Below are positions 10,268-21,539 of a stretch of 64,000 nt of DNA, piece after piece; position 1 is the first letter of the stretch, and each line of letters begins with the position of its first letter. The position numbers were made by a program, and so were the translations under genes. The stretch is from Hysterangium stoloniferum (lineage: Eukaryota > Basidiomycota > Agaricomycetes > Hysterangiales > Hysterangiaceae): assembly GCA_015178975.1 (NCBI GenBank), contig WHVD01000158.1:122823-186822 (forward strand), given 5' to 3'. The notes beneath the pieces were generated by a model. The model was not told the origin of the DNA, did not search any database, and saw only the letters and a program-made list of their open reading frames with translations.

Positions 10268-12210
10268 TACCTGTTCTTTTTCTATGAAAACAACTACTAA
10301 AATATGAATAACAATGCACTGATTCCAAAACTGGATTTGACTTTGATTCTAGCTAGTTTATATATATTTTATACTATTTAACAAGAGTATTCTCAGTATT
10401 TATTTATGCTTTAATTGATAGCCAACAACTCAACTAAAGGTGGAAAAGTAATAAAGGCTAGCTATTCAAATTGTATTTCTGATTTCAAGAAAGGTATCCA
10501 AGATTGTTTATTACTTTAATTGATAGCCAACAACTCAACTAGAAGTGGATAAGTAATAAAGGCCAGCTACTCAACTAAGAGGGGGCAGGTGGCAAGGGGG
10601 AACAGAACTCTTGTCAGAAGCTCAACTAGAGGTGGCAACATACTGCTTGCCACAGTGACACACAGATGTGGTATAGTATATGGGTTAAGATGGTTATATT
10701 TCATGGCTGGAGCAGAGCTCCTTATATACACTGAGATCTGAGACATTTAGAATATTCTAGAAACTATTTATCCTATTTTTAACTATTTTACCTGGAAACT
10801 GCTGGAATATTCCAGGAGTTTCCACTACTTGTGAAGATCTGTTCCTGGAGACTCTATGGAGTATTTCCCAGAAATCATATCAGGTTCTGAACTATGTACC
10901 TTCTGGACTAGTATCAAGATCTGGAACCCACTGGAACCTGACCCTCACCTCAAGTACCCTTCACATCCCATTCTGGTATTCTGCCCCTCGATTAGACACC
11001 TTCTGTTATGACCTGGACTCCATCAGACTCTGCCCTTCCCCAGCAAGTATCTCCAAGTGTCCTTGGTCATTTACTGGCCTGGAATCTGGCCAGACTCCTG
11101 GTGTTTGTTCTAGATACTTTGGTCTGTGGCCTAACCTTCACCAGATCATCCTTGTCACCTCTCTATGCCAATGTTCTAACTTGCCAGAAGCCATGGCTTT
11201 CCTGTAAATATGCACACTTAGTCATTATAATGTTGGGATCTGTTTCCAGATAGTATTGGATGTCTGTGGATATTTGGACTCACTTCCTTTGTTCCACATT
11301 TGGTAACTGACTGGTTGACAGATGCTCTTTCATTTGTTTATTGTTCTTGTTCTTGTTCCCTGATCCATCCCCATCCTTGTTCCTCATTTATCTTATTTGT
11401 TATTATATCCTTAGTTTGGAAACAGTTCCAAATAGGTTTTATTATACTTCTAGATATGTACCACAATTATTGGAACATCTACATATATACATAGTCTTCC
11501 ATAGTCATGTACTTACTCTTTAGTTTTAATCTTGAATTAGTTTGTATCTCATTAGTCTTATCCCTTCTGTCTTTCTGTATGCTCAATATCTGGAACTCTC
11601 CGGAATCCAGACATCTGGAGCCCCTGGGAACTCCAAGTATCTGTGAACATGTTGGATATATCTGCCCTCCAAAATATGGACACCTGAGTGAGTGCACAAG
11701 GGCACAGCATATAAGCTGAAGCCAAGTCCAATCTGTACTTTGGTAATATTCCAATACTCCCTGAACTAATCCCTGGGGACTCTGTGGACATGTTCCAGGA
11801 AGTATCCAGAATATCCACTGGGAATACTGTCCCAAGATCCAGAACCTAACACTACTTTCCATTGTAGCATATATGATGATGTAATGTTCCCATGCATCAT
11901 GAGGTCACTCTGCATGTCACACTACTCTTCATCTTTGTGACAAGTATTCCCACACATCATATAATAAGCACCAGGTGGCCAGTTTTAATGATATATGTAT
12001 GTATAGTTAAAAAAGAATAAACAATAGAAACACCATAACTCGCTCAGTTTACAAGATAAAAATACAAAATAAATTGCATGATTTCAAGATAAATCAAGGG
12101 AGTATTGTACAATTTTGCTGTAGTGATATAAGTACATTTCAATGGGCCTTTTTAGCAATTTCTTTTGGGGAAATTGAGAAAAATGGAAAAAACCTTAAAA
12201 ATACATAACA
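10268..12210 (-). mobile_element. Old reversed LTR related to family B, truncated
   Basis: On the minus strand it begins TGTTATGTATTT (at 12210) and can be aligned in patches to the LTRs at 25404 and 59157, including repeated TCAACTAGAGGTGG-type blocks (10430-10640), the CTAGCTAGTTTATATAT stretch and the CTAGAAACTATT stretch. The right portion of the LTR (its 3' end) is missing at about 10268. It has many substitutions relative to the two young copies. A family E solo LTR is inserted at 10830-11851. Confidence 0.6.
10830..11851 (+). mobile_element. Solo LTR, family E, copy 2
   Basis: It runs from TGTGAAGATC to ACCTAACA (1022 bp), with the perfect duplication CTACT at both ends. The shared hairpin block lies at 11699-11729. 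It interrupts the old reversed family B-like LTR and is therefore younger than it. Confidence 0.9.
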
Positions 12211-12461
12211 GGCTACTCACTACCAATGGTCAGCATGTGCCATCATACAAAGTGGTAAGTAACTAGCTACTCCAATTATATCATCACACAGTCCTACTTC
12301 TGTCTAGGTGTGGTGCAGCAGCATACAGTTGCAGCAAATGAGCTGGGTGGTGCTTACCAACTATACAGCAATCTACAGACCACAGCCCAATCCCAAATCA
12401 ATTCATTGAAATGAGTGCTGGAGGCTGGAACTGATGTCCAAAAGGTTGTAAAGAAATTGCA
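12211..12461. other. Unassigned spacer, possible retroelement debris
   Basis: A short segment between two LTRs. One frame reads AANELGGAYQLYSNLQ and then VLEAGTDVQKVVKKL, which looks gag-like in composition but has no diagnostic motif. Confidence 0.25.
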
Positions 12462-13351
12462 TGTTAAGAACAGAAACTGATGGATGTTGGTAGACTGACA
12501 GGGACTGAACGGAAGGACTTGGCTTCAGCTTGTGTGCTGCACCCTTGCAAGTTACTGTCAGGTGTCCTTAAATTTCGGGCAGGTGGAAACTAGTCCTGTC
12601 AAGTAAACCTCTCAGTAAACTACAGATGGGAAACTGAAGGATAAGTTGAGGGTTGAGTTGGAGAGTTTGAGACTGAGAGTCGGGGACTGGGAATTGGAGA
12701 CTGAGAGTCGGGGACTGGGAGTCAGGGACTGGGAGTCAGAGACTGATAGTCAGGGACTGGGAGTCAGAGACTGAGAGTCGGAGATTAGAGGTTGAAGTCG
12801 TAAATGTAGGTTGAATCATAAATCGGATGGAGTCAGAATGTGATGGTTGTGAATAGATAATGGAGTCAGAGATTAGAGGGGTATCTAAGTCAATATTCTG
12901 ATTGTCTAGTAACTACATTTACAGTGGGTTTATATACGAGTTGTCGGCATCTAGAAACTACTAACTAAGGGAAGAGTGGAATCACGATTGACAAATAAAC
13001 CTGACTAGGAACCAGTAGGTTACAATAATATCAGAAGCCATGATTTAGCTGAGAGTGGGATTACAAGAAAAGGGAATAGTCCACAGGCTACAAGTATATA
13101 TGGGCATATGTGAAACATAGAGTAAAACGGATCATCATAATGAAAAGGGGACATATCAAAGCATAACCAGATGGTACAAGTATATTTTGACAGGGGCGTA
13201 AATGGGGTTTGATCACCATGAAGGTATACATCAGTGTCGGTGTTCTGACGGTTGCTGAAATGATGACTTGATCAATAACTTGGAACATTGATAGACGGTA
13301 GTATCCTCGGGGACCGTCAGGTTGCAACATGGTTCCGACACAGTCGTAACA
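12462..13351 (-). mobile_element. Solo LTR, family A, copy 1
   Basis: It begins TGTTAAGAACAG and ends CAGTCGTAACA on the plus strand, with the 5-bp duplication TTGCA on both sides. It contains a short run of GACTGAGAGTCGGG-type repeats (12665-12790), the unexpanded form of the satellite in copy 3. The hairpin block is at 12515-12545, minus strand. Confidence 0.9.
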
Positions 13352-13688
13352 TTGCATAAGACTGAGGAACTGTTGGGGTAGGAGGTATCTCAGACTAAGG
13401 GTGTAGCACTAGAACCTAGTTGATAACAAGCTAGAGAATATACATGATCTAGCTACTCCTTATATAGCCACTAGGGCATAGGGCAACTACATATATGTAG
13501 GCAGCTACCAACTACTGTTTAGTCCGGAGCCCACATCGCAATAAGGTTCTAAACCTTATCACAATCAGAAGTCATCTATGGTACAACCATAACTCTAAGT
13601 ATGAATCAGGAGAGCAGAGACTAAAGAAAGAGATGTGTGTGCTATGGCTACTGGCCTGTATACCAGATATAGGGGGCCTTAGGTGAGT
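13352..13688. other. Spacer left of the tandem repeat units
   Basis: No gene is recognised. The last 20-30 bp before 13689 look weakly like the third exon of the secreted protein genes at 17.9 and 30.1 kb, so the tandem unit may start slightly further left in diverged form. Confidence 0.3.
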
Positions 13689-13960
13689 TGAATGACGTTG
13701 GCGTGGATCAGAATAATAGTTCAAACGTTCACAGACCCCTTTATAACTGGGATATGTTTCGCGGTTGCGAGCAGCGCCGGACAAAGAGTGAGTTGTGTTT
13801 TTAGCTTTTGAAAAATGCCAACATATTTTCACCTCCGCTATAGCCCATCGCGTGCAACGGCTGCTTCTACAAAACATGAAGCCGAGCTGAGCACTGGGCA
13901 GCACCGCCAAAGTGTCGAATGTATGGTCTAATCGTCTTCAAAACTCATGATTTGTCCCTT
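13689..13960 (+). pseudogene. Truncated copy of the secreted cysteine-rich gene
   Basis: Similarity to the genes at 17726 and 29911 starts at the third intron (GTGAGTTGAATG) and continues through the last exon. The signal peptide and first exons are absent or unrecognisable. The exon that follows the intron has a stop shortly after the SCVFSF block, and several cysteine codons have changed. It is a remnant of unit 1. Confidence 0.65.
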
Positions 13961-14943
13961 ACTTAATAATACTCTCTAAAAACATAGCCTGAGTCGTTTT
14001 GTATGGCATTGTTTAATCTGGTTGAATCCTGTACAGTCCATTCCTCCATGATTGCTGTTCAGCCATAGTACCCACATTGTCAAATGTCTAGCCCAAACGA
14101 GATATTCAATGACAAGCGGTTATTCGTTTTATCCTTTTATGAACCTCGCATGGTGCAACATACCTCCAGGCGTTGAAGGTGCCACCACGACCTCAGTATC
14201 ATCAGCTCGCCTGGATATAGTGAAGCCAAATGTGTATCAGAAGGTATCCTTTGCACTGCCAGGAAACATACTGCACTTCGTCCAGCATCGTTCGAGTGGG
14301 GCAGTTATGTGGGGGGGGGTCTCAATGGCAATTGGAATATAAGAGAGTGGGTGCCCGCCCTCGCGCAGGCGGGTCAAGTTGTCAAGGAGATACTTCACAA
14401 AGGGATGCCATTGCTCTCCCTCCCTCTGAATCTAGCCCCGAGACCAGCCTATTTGCATCCCATATACTCCGCTCGTCCGCTTCCTCAGTCCATTCCCCCA
14501 AATGTCCCAGAATTTCCTAGAGTCCTTGAGTGTTTGGAAATCAGGACGTTGGCATTAACTGCCCCGGAGAGGCGCCATAACGTGTTCGAGGCTTGTTCTT
14601 CTGTCTGGATCAGTGCCACAATCAGTTTAGAAATACGGTCTTTTTTGTGATACACATGACCCTTATCAAGAAGCTTATTACATGGCTGATGTGCTATTGA
14701 ACGAAGAGATTTTTATCCAAGAGGATGCTACCAGTAGTCGGCCACTCTGTGTATTGTGTTAATATAATGCTGTTCTCGCAACATCGTCTACAACTGTGAG
14801 TTGTATCGAAAAACAGTGTATCATATTTTTACAAGCAATGATGCTACCGGCCAAAGCACCAATGTCAGCCATCGTGCTCCATCCCGAAGGTCACTGACAT
14901 CCGACATCCGATGCTTCGCAGCCCCCGTGTTACCATGATATAA
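13961..14943. other. Duplicated segment without recognised gene
   Basis: The stretch matches 30.65-31.47 kb with substitutions and small deletions. Frames such as SARLDIVKPNVYQKVSFALPG are not maintained between the copies, which argues against coding in those frames. A G9 run at about 14311-14319 varies in length between copies. Confidence 0.35.
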
Positions 14944-15448
14944 CTACTCTAACAATTTCCGAACCTGACCATGACGCGAAGCTCTCTCAAACGAGGCCTT
15001 TGCCTCCTCTACCGAACAAAAACCCTCCTGACAATTTCCACTGACTCCACACGTTAAGCGCTTTGTATCTGGCCTTTAACACAGATCAATCAACTGCGCC
15101 ATTGTGAGAAGACGAGTGGGCACGAGCCTGAACTCACCAATGTTCAAAGAGCCCCACGTCTCTCCCAACATAGACCACATAGACCTTTTTTTTGCGTCTA
15201 GAACCTCTGCCTGTCTTGCGAACACTGTTATAGATGGTCAGCGGAGATGCTGACGCTAAATCGATTTTGTGTATGTGCTCTTGTTGCTCTCCTTCTCCTA
15301 TGGTCAGCTTTTCGAGCGCTGAAGATGGCGAGGGAGGAGAGCATGATGAGGTACGTTCAAACATGCAGACGAAAAATTGACTCAGCGCAACTCCGATGCA
15401 TGCGACGGCAGGATCTGACTCTGCATGACTGACTTCTTCAGGTTTCAA
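14944..15448 (-). CDS. Small protein with RNase H1 N-terminal (viroplasmin-like) fold, putative
   Basis: Two exons fit on the minus strand: about 15138-15448 and 14944-15073, with an intron of 64 bp. The spliced product carries RRKKKVYVVYVGRDVGLFEHW, then GVSGNCQEGFCSVEEAKAS and FERASRHGQV. This pattern (aromatic-rich strand, GxEVGIF-like turn, VSGxxxxxFxSxEEAxxA) resembles the small domain found at the N-terminus of RNase H1 and in many short basidiomycete proteins, where it is thought to bind nucleic-acid duplexes. The true start is uncertain; ATG at 15448 or at about 15340 are both possible. The copy in unit 3 has a stop in the second exon, so only this one is open. Confidence 0.5.
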
Positions 15449-15930
15449 GTATTATAAGGCGTTTTTATGGAAAAAACATCGAGTGGCGTACCTGCGCTAT
15501 TTGGCTGAGGCAGAGGCAACTCTGATGGTAAGGAAGAGTTTTCGGCTAGCATATATTAAGTGCTTAGTTGAATCTAAGAGGCGAGGGATTGAATGGACGT
15601 TCTGTGGTCTAATGGGTGATATATAACATATGCTGTACGATGTGTCAGGCGCCTTGTCGTTAGTAGTCACGATCGGTCATCGACGCTGCATGTGAATCGC
15701 TCCAACGCAGAAGAACTTCCTGCTCGTTTTCGGAAACAGAACTGCCCAACATAACGGTGACCATGTGCCTATCTGGCAAAATAAAGTTCCATAAGTGCAT
15801 GCTAGTCTAAAAACAACGTGAGCTTGATAACATTTATGCTGAGCATCCCAAGAAAATATCAATAAACAATTACGATGGAGTGAAACAGAACTTAGTCTAA
15901 TGACCGAGAAAGTTTGTAAATATTGGATTA
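15449..15930. other. Duplicated spacer, 3' flank of the synthetase fragment
   Basis: It matches 18.5-19.1 plus 19.97-20.09 kb and 31.98-32.47 kb. No gene was found. It contains the empty site GTCTAAAAACAACG (about 15805) that corresponds to the LTR insertion point at 19167. Confidence 0.4.
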
Positions 15931-16102
15931 TTAGAACTTTGCCTTGAGTCTGCCGTTAACGTCTCGAACGCGTTTGACAAAGGCTTCCTTGACATGTCTC
16001 TGGACCTTCCCAGTCGCAGTTTTGGGAATACTCTCCGTGATGACAATCCTGCAAACGCTACAGCCAGCCTTCTGACGGGATATGTATAGAACACACACCT
16101 TG
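15931..16102 (-). pseudogene. Last-exon fragment of oxalyl-CoA-synthetase-like gene (unit 1)
   Basis: It encodes the acyl-adenylate C-terminal block with IPKTATGKVQ, matching exon 5 and intron 4 of the complete gene at 32476-34308. Similarity stops just inside the splice donor of exon 4. One codon is deleted after GKVQ, and the C-terminus reads KAKF in place of the peroxisomal KAKL. Without the adenylation core this cannot be active. Confidence 0.85.
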
Positions 16103-17118
16103 AAGGTCATTGTAGATCATTGCTATTCAATGCATGCGAGAAGTCGAAACTACCAACGCATCCTTCGAATTTTTGAGATCAATCGGATTTCTGACTCCCA
16201 GCTCCCAATCGGGTCCATTCTATTCTCATTTAATCATAAAATTCATGACAAGTAATGCACCATGAGTGGCAATCTTCAGCTTCAGTCAGATATTGGACAG
16301 TCGACCAGAACCTGGAACATGTCGGATTTACAAATATTAAGTACTTATACGTTTGCCACCGTCGATTTCTTTTAGCTTAGCTAGTCTCTTTGACCTCATG
16401 CAAGCGTAGGGTCTTGGGGAACTCTTTCCAGTTAACGTCTTTGTAATTTCGCCTCTCCTTGTTATGGACCTTCTCCGCGTAATTATTGGCATGTCTTCTG
16501 TCAATCGGCCAGAGCTCTATATTGGTGCAGCAGCTGACTACATTGGGAAGCCAAGCAGCTAGGTTCCTATGACAGCACTACATATTTAGATTAACCTTTA
16601 TTGAGAGGCACGGTCGGTTTCCATTCCATATAGAATATTTGTAAGGAGTCTCTAACTATAGTTGTTCTATATTTACTGCGTTCCAGCCTACCAAAGATAG
16701 CTAACGTAACGCTATTACTTCAACAGTTTTGCTGTATAGCTCGCGGTAAGCATACTGTTGGAGTATTTAGTTTGGAGTATTTAGTTGCAATCTATCGGGC
16801 ACTTTATCGCCTTCTTTATCTGCACGAAAACTTGCTGAGTGTTGTATCGCACTGAATTTGTAGCTAGTCCATTTTTTTCTATTCTCCGTATTCTTGATCT
16901 GACGCTCTTGGGGGTTCTCCGCTCTGCATTTCCGCCATTCGGACTTGGCTTTCATGTGATGTAAGCATATAAATCAGTGAGTCCAGAACCTTAAGTTTCT
17001 TGTGGACTGGCTTAATTGAATACACTTACTACTCGATTCAATCGAGTGAAAGCGTCAGACTCTGTATGAACGCTATTAAGACTTACCTCAGACAGTATGT
17101 GGCGTATGTGGCCGTTAT
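16103..17118. other. Duplicated tail segment with a possible 3' gene fragment
   Basis: It matches 20.27-20.71 plus 28.75-29.31 kb. On the minus strand around 16390-16580 an open stretch reads NLAAWLPNVVSCC, TNIELWPIDRR and KDVNWKEFPKTLRL and ends in a stop; this could be the 3' end of an unrecognised gene carried along by the duplication. Further right, the frame differs between the copies by a deletion, so coding there is doubtful. Confidence 0.35.
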
Positions 17119-17389
17119 TGTTAAATTTGATGATGAAACACACCTTTTTATAGGGGGAGTCCACCAATTATTGCAACTTTTCATATGAAGATGCTAATTG
17201 TGGACCATGCTTTTGGAGGTTAATGTGTGTCAGAACCACTATACACCTCCCAGAGCATCCAACCTATATTGTCAGGAGGTGCTACACTAACTGACACAAG
17301 ATATTGAGAAACAAATACTTTTATTACAAGCTTATTAAACCCTTGTATATTGTGTATTGCAATAGAGTCAACTCATACTATTTTTAATA
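17119..17389 (+). mobile_element. Short LTR-like insertion (271 bp)
   Basis: Unit 2 reads GGCCGTTATTAAAAC at the matching place (about 29571), while here 271 bp intervene, flanked by the duplication GTTAT. It begins TGTTAAAT and ends TTTTTAATA, so the final CA of an LTR appears mutated to TA. No internal coding. Confidence 0.65.
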
Positions 17390-17725
17390 GTTATTAAAAC
17401 TGAACAATAGCAATTGTTCAAATGCGGATCATTTATTTGTCGTGTGGCCTTGAAGGCGCAACGAATTTCATTGCTGAATTAAGTGTCTGGTGCCAACCTG
17501 GCTAAGGCAATAGGTCGGGTGTAGGATGAGGCGCCATGGGGTACTGGCATCAAAGTCAAAAATATCAACAGACAATTCAATCCGATGGTCACTGCTCTCT
17601 CTCGCCCTGTTTAAAAGGATTGAGGTGAATGCATATCATCTTCACCACCTCGCCTTGAATTACTTCCACCGCGCAGGCACAGTTGCTACTCTCTAAACTC
17701 CGACAGTTTTAATCCCTTTTTCGTA

Positions 17726-18262
17726 ATGCAATTTTCTCAAGTCATCATCTTTGTTTCTATCATCGTTGCCACCGTTTCTGCGACCACTGCATTGTACCCT
17801 CGCACATGCGACGCTGAAGGTAAATCTTAAGATATTCAATAGCATCCCTACAGAGCCTGACGCTTTCACAGCTTGTCTTGAGGCACTCGCGAATATTTGT
17901 GAGACGAGTGGAATACTGTGTTGACAAGATTGATGGTTGACTAATATTCTCAGTGCCTGAGTGTAAATCTGCCGCTCAACAGGGGGGCTCGAGTGAGTTG
18001 AATGGAGTTGGCGTGGATCAGAATAATAATTCATACATCCACAGACTCCTCCGAAAATGAGAAATGTTTCGCTGCTGCGCGCAGCGCCGGACTCGAGGAC
18101 AGTTGTGTTTTTAGCTTTCTGGAAAATGCCAACATCTTTACCTTCCACTGTAGATCTCCATGTGCAAAGAATGCTTCTAAATATCAAGCCAAGCTGAGCA
18201 CCGGGCAGCACCACCAAAGCGTCAAATATGTGTGGTCTAATCGTCTTCAATTTGTCCCGTAA
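17726..18262 (+). CDS. Small secreted cysteine-rich protein (unit 2)
   Basis: Four exons (17726-17819, 17872-17898, 17954-17992, 18045-18262) give a 125-residue protein; all introns are GT-AG, 52-55 bp, and keep frame. The N-terminus MQFSQVIIFVSIIVATVSA is a clear signal peptide with a likely cut after VSA. The mature part has about seven cysteines, including TCDAEACLEAL, PECKSAAQQ, EKCFAAARSAG and DSCVFSF. Short secreted proteins of this layout form families in basidiomycetes; none of known function is recognised here. The paralogue at 29911 keeps the same splice sites, and most cysteines are shared, which supports real coding. Function is unknown; extracellular location is inferred from the signal peptide. 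Antisense open frames over this locus are shadows. Confidence 0.7.
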
Positions 18263-18634
18263 TAATACTTTCTAAAAACATAGCCTGAGTCGTTTGTTGG
18301 GCATTGTTCAATCTGAAAACGTGTACAGTCCATTCCATATGCATCTCACGGAAGATCAAAGTTAGGCATAAAGTGAGACCATAGACCAGATAGTTGTTGT
18401 GACCACAACCCTCAGAGCAATTGGCATTCTTACATAGAATGCAATGAATTTTGATCAATGCCACTTTACAAGGCTGCAGGAACAGCGAGGAGATTCATTA
18501 GATGTGGTGGCAAGATCTGACTCTGTATCACTGATTTCTTCAGATTTCAAGTATTATACAATGTTTTGTGGAAAATAAAATTGAGTGGTGTACCTGCGCC
18601 ATTTGGCTGAAGCAGAGGTGAGTCTGAGGGTAAG
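18263..18634. other. Duplicated spacer with internal deletion
   Basis: It corresponds to 30478-30697 joined to 31935-32070, with the piece between missing. The junction is near 18510. No gene was found. Confidence 0.4.
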
Positions 18635-18881
18635 TGTTGAAACAGTTGAATAACTCTTGACAAACACCCTGTGAGTGTGAGGAAAGTAAACACTAAGGAG
18701 ACTTTCCCACACCCACAGTGGAGTATGCTATGGGGTGCTTACCTAAGCACCTACACTTCAGTTACCTTACTGGGTAACTCACTCAATACTGCACCTACAG
18801 TGCTGGGAAAAATACTACAAATATCAGAAAAATATAGGGAATATCATAGACTATGTCAGACTGTAATATCATACTCAAACA
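18635..18881 (+). mobile_element. Short LTR-like insertion (247 bp)
   Basis: It begins TGTTGAAAC and ends CTCAAACA, flanked by the duplication GTAAG. Unit 3 at about 32070 has the uninterrupted GAGGGTAAGTAAGAC, so this is a genuine insertion that postdates the duplication. Confidence 0.75.
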
Positions 18882-19166
18882 GTAAGTAAGACTTTTCGGC
18901 TATCATATTATTAGTGGTTTAGTTGAACCTGAGAGGTGAGGGATTGAATGGATGTTCTGTGTTCTAATGTGTGATATATAACATACGCTGTATGATGTGT
19001 GCCAGGCACCTTTTGTTAGTTGTCACAATCAGTCATCGATGCTGCAAGTGAATCGCCCCAAGGCAGATGAACTTCTTGCTCGTTTTCGGAAACAAAATGC
19101 AGCAACATAATGGTGACCATGTGCCTATCTGGCAAAACAAAGTTCCATAAGTGCATACTAGTCTAA

Positions 19167-19968
19167 TGTTATGACTGGAAATCCTGCCAGACTCCGGGCA
19201 CTAACTTATATGCACCTGCACCCTAGATGCACCCATTATCAGTTTACCGGACTTCCCACCGGACTCCGTATGTCAGCCTTGTCTACGCTCATCTTCATTA
19301 CATTGTGTTTCAGTCACCGGAAAACCCACCGGACTCCGTTCTGTCTATGTCTGACCTCGTCCCACGCATCAGTCACCAGACCCTGCTCAGAAAACCAGTC
19401 ATCCCTCTAACAGAGCCCCGTTCCCCTTTAGTCAAATGACCTGTCACAATTTGGACTCCGCTTCCCATTATGGTTTATGATTTGTCACTATTCGGACACC
19501 GCTCCATTCTGTCCCATTCCTAACACCAATTTGGTGTTTACTATTCCCATTTTATGTTTTGCTCATTTCGTTTCATTATTACTGGATTTGGTATGACATT
19601 CACTCCACAGTCTATTTGAACTGGCAGATGTTGTACATACAATCCAGTCAGAAAATCAGCTTAGATTCCCCCCAGTAATCTAATACATTTTCTGCTCTAA
19701 TCCCTACCTGAATCACACCGCTCACACTAGTCGGAGCCCACGGGCTCCAGCGCATCTATCTCTCTCACCACTCACGACCTCCCAAACCCACGACCTCCGA
19801 CCTCCGACCTCTCGACCATGACCCCCACCTAGACTCCCCCGGATTCCCATCCACCTGTCTGAAATTGGACGACACGATCTAGCAAGGGCACAGCCTATAA
19901 GCTGAAGCCAAGTCCTACCGGATATTCCATGGGTTTCTCCAGAGACCTGCCCTGTACATATCCTAACA
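19167..19968 (+). mobile_element. Solo LTR, family C, copy 2
   Basis: It runs from TGTTATGACTGG to CCTAACA (802 bp) with the perfect duplication TCTAA. Units 1 (15808) and 3 (32350) show the empty site. Hairpin block at 19885-19915. Confidence 0.95.
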
Positions 19969-20095
19969 TCTAAAAACAACGAAAGCTTGATAACATGTTT
20001 ATACTGAGTATCCCAAGAAAATATCAATAAACAATTACGATGGAGGGAAACAGAACCTAGTCTAATGAATGAGAAACTTTGTAAATATTGGAATA

Positions 20096-20270
20096 TTATA
20101 GCTTTGCTTTGAGCCTGCTGTCAATTTCTCGGACGCATTTGACAAAGGCTTCCTTGACATGTCTTCTCTGGACCTTCCCAGTCGCAGTTTTGGTAATACT
20201 CTCCGTGATGACAATCCTGCAAACACTACAGCCACCCTTCTGATGTGAAATGTATAGAACACACACCTTG
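20096..20270 (-). pseudogene. Last-exon fragment of oxalyl-CoA-synthetase-like gene (unit 2)
   Basis: It reads in frame as RIVITESI-TKTATGKVQRR and ends KAKL, so the peroxisomal signal is intact here, but nothing upstream of exon 5 remains. The Pro before KTATGK has changed to Thr. Similarity ends at the same base inside the exon 4 donor as in unit 1, so units 1 and 2 share one ancestral truncation. Confidence 0.85.
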
Positions 20271-20712
20271 AAGGTCATTGTAGATCATTGCTATTCAATG
20301 CATGCGAGAAGTCGAAACTACCAACGCATCCTTCGAATTTTTGAGATCAATCGGATTTCTGACTCCCAGCTCCCAATTGTGTCCATTCTATTCTCATTTT
20401 ATCATAAAATTCATGACAAGTAATGCACCATTAGTGGCAATCTTCAGCTTCAGTCAGATATTGGTCAGTCGACCAGAACCTGGAACATGTCAGATTTACA
20501 AATATTAAGTACTTATACATTTGCCACCATCAATTTCTTTTAGCTTAGCTAGTCTCTTTGACCTCACGCAAGCGTAGGGTCTTGGGGAACTCTTTCCAGT
20601 TAATGTCTTTGTAATTTCACCTCTCCTTGTTATGAACCTTCTCCATGTACATAATTATTGGCATGTCTTCTGTCAATTGGCCAGAGCTCTATATTGGTGC
20701 AGCAGCTGACTA
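20271..20712. other. Tail of unit 2, left part
   Basis: It matches 16103-16540 of unit 1. The TA at 20711-20712 is the left target duplication of the DDE transposon. Confidence 0.5.
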
Positions 20713-20786
20713 CAATTGTGGACAATCAAAGTCAGCCAATTTGGTTACCCCATTTTTCTACATTGCCACAAACACTTGGGGTAGTT

Positions 20787-21534
20787 TGTTAAGAACTGGA
20801 AACTGACTAATGTTGGTGGACTGACGGGGACCGATCGGAAGGACTTGGCTTCAGCTTATGTGCTGCACCCTCACAGTTATCCATCGGGTGTCCTTAAATT
20901 TTGGGTGGGCGAAGACTAGTCCTAACAAATACCTCTTGGCGAAAACTACTGATTGGAATCGAGGGATAAGTTGAGTGTCGGGCCAAGGGGTCGGGGACCA
21001 AGAGGGGGCGAGCGCACGCAGAGGCAGATAGTGGAATACTTAGTATGAGATTTCTATAGGCATAAGAGGGTATTCTGAGTTGATATTCTGATTGCCTAGT
21101 AACTACAACTACAGCAGGTTCATATACAAATATCAGGCATCTAAAAAACACTACATAACTAGGAGAAGAGTGGAAAATGGTATTGACAAATAAACTTAAC
21201 TAGGAACGGGAAGGTTGCGATTAGTTTGGAGGCCATACATTAACCGAGAGCAGGATTACGAGAAAAGGAAAAAGTCTGAGAGTTACAAGTATTTTTAGAC
21301 ATGTGTGAAACATAGAGTAGAACGGATCATCATAATGAAAAGGGATGTATCAGAGTTTAACCAGATAGTATGAGTATATTTTGATGGGGGCATAGACATA
21401 GTTTGATCATCATGAAGGCATACATCAGCATTGGGAAACTGATGGCTTCCAATGTGAGGACTTGAGCGATGAGTTGAATCATCGATAGGTGGCAATAACC
21501 TTGGGGACTGTCGGGTTGCGACATGGTCGTAACA
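20787..21534 (-). mobile_element. Solo LTR, family A, copy 2
   Basis: It runs TGTTAAGAACTGG to GTCGTAACA on the plus strand (748 bp), with the duplication TAGTT on both sides. Hairpin block at 20840-20870 (minus strand). It lies in the 5' untranslated part of the DDE transposon. Confidence 0.95.
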
Positions 21535-21539
21535 TAGTT

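Larger units (their letters stand above)
13689..17394. repeat. Tandem unit 1 of a three-copy segmental duplication
   Basis: This unit holds, in order, a truncated secreted protein gene copy, a segment matched at 30.7-31.2 kb, an RNase H1 N-terminal-like gene, the last exon of the oxalyl-CoA-synthetase-like gene, and a tail matched at 20.3-20.7 plus 28.75-29.3 kb. It is the only copy with an uninterrupted tail, so it supplies the empty site for the DDE transposon (at 16540) and for the C-family LTR at 19167 (near 15808). A 271-bp LTR-like insertion at 17119 is absent from unit 2. Confidence 0.8.

Noticed and set aside
14052-14650. Three overlapping plus-strand frames of 96-113 codons
   Set aside because: The matching segment in unit 3 does not keep these frames, so they are unlikely to be coding.
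17693-18250. 185-codon open frame on the minus strand (and a similar 216-codon one at 29878-30528)
   Set aside because: Both are antisense to the secreted cysteine-rich genes, cover their introns, and lack any domain; the plus-strand model has a signal peptide and conserved splice sites.
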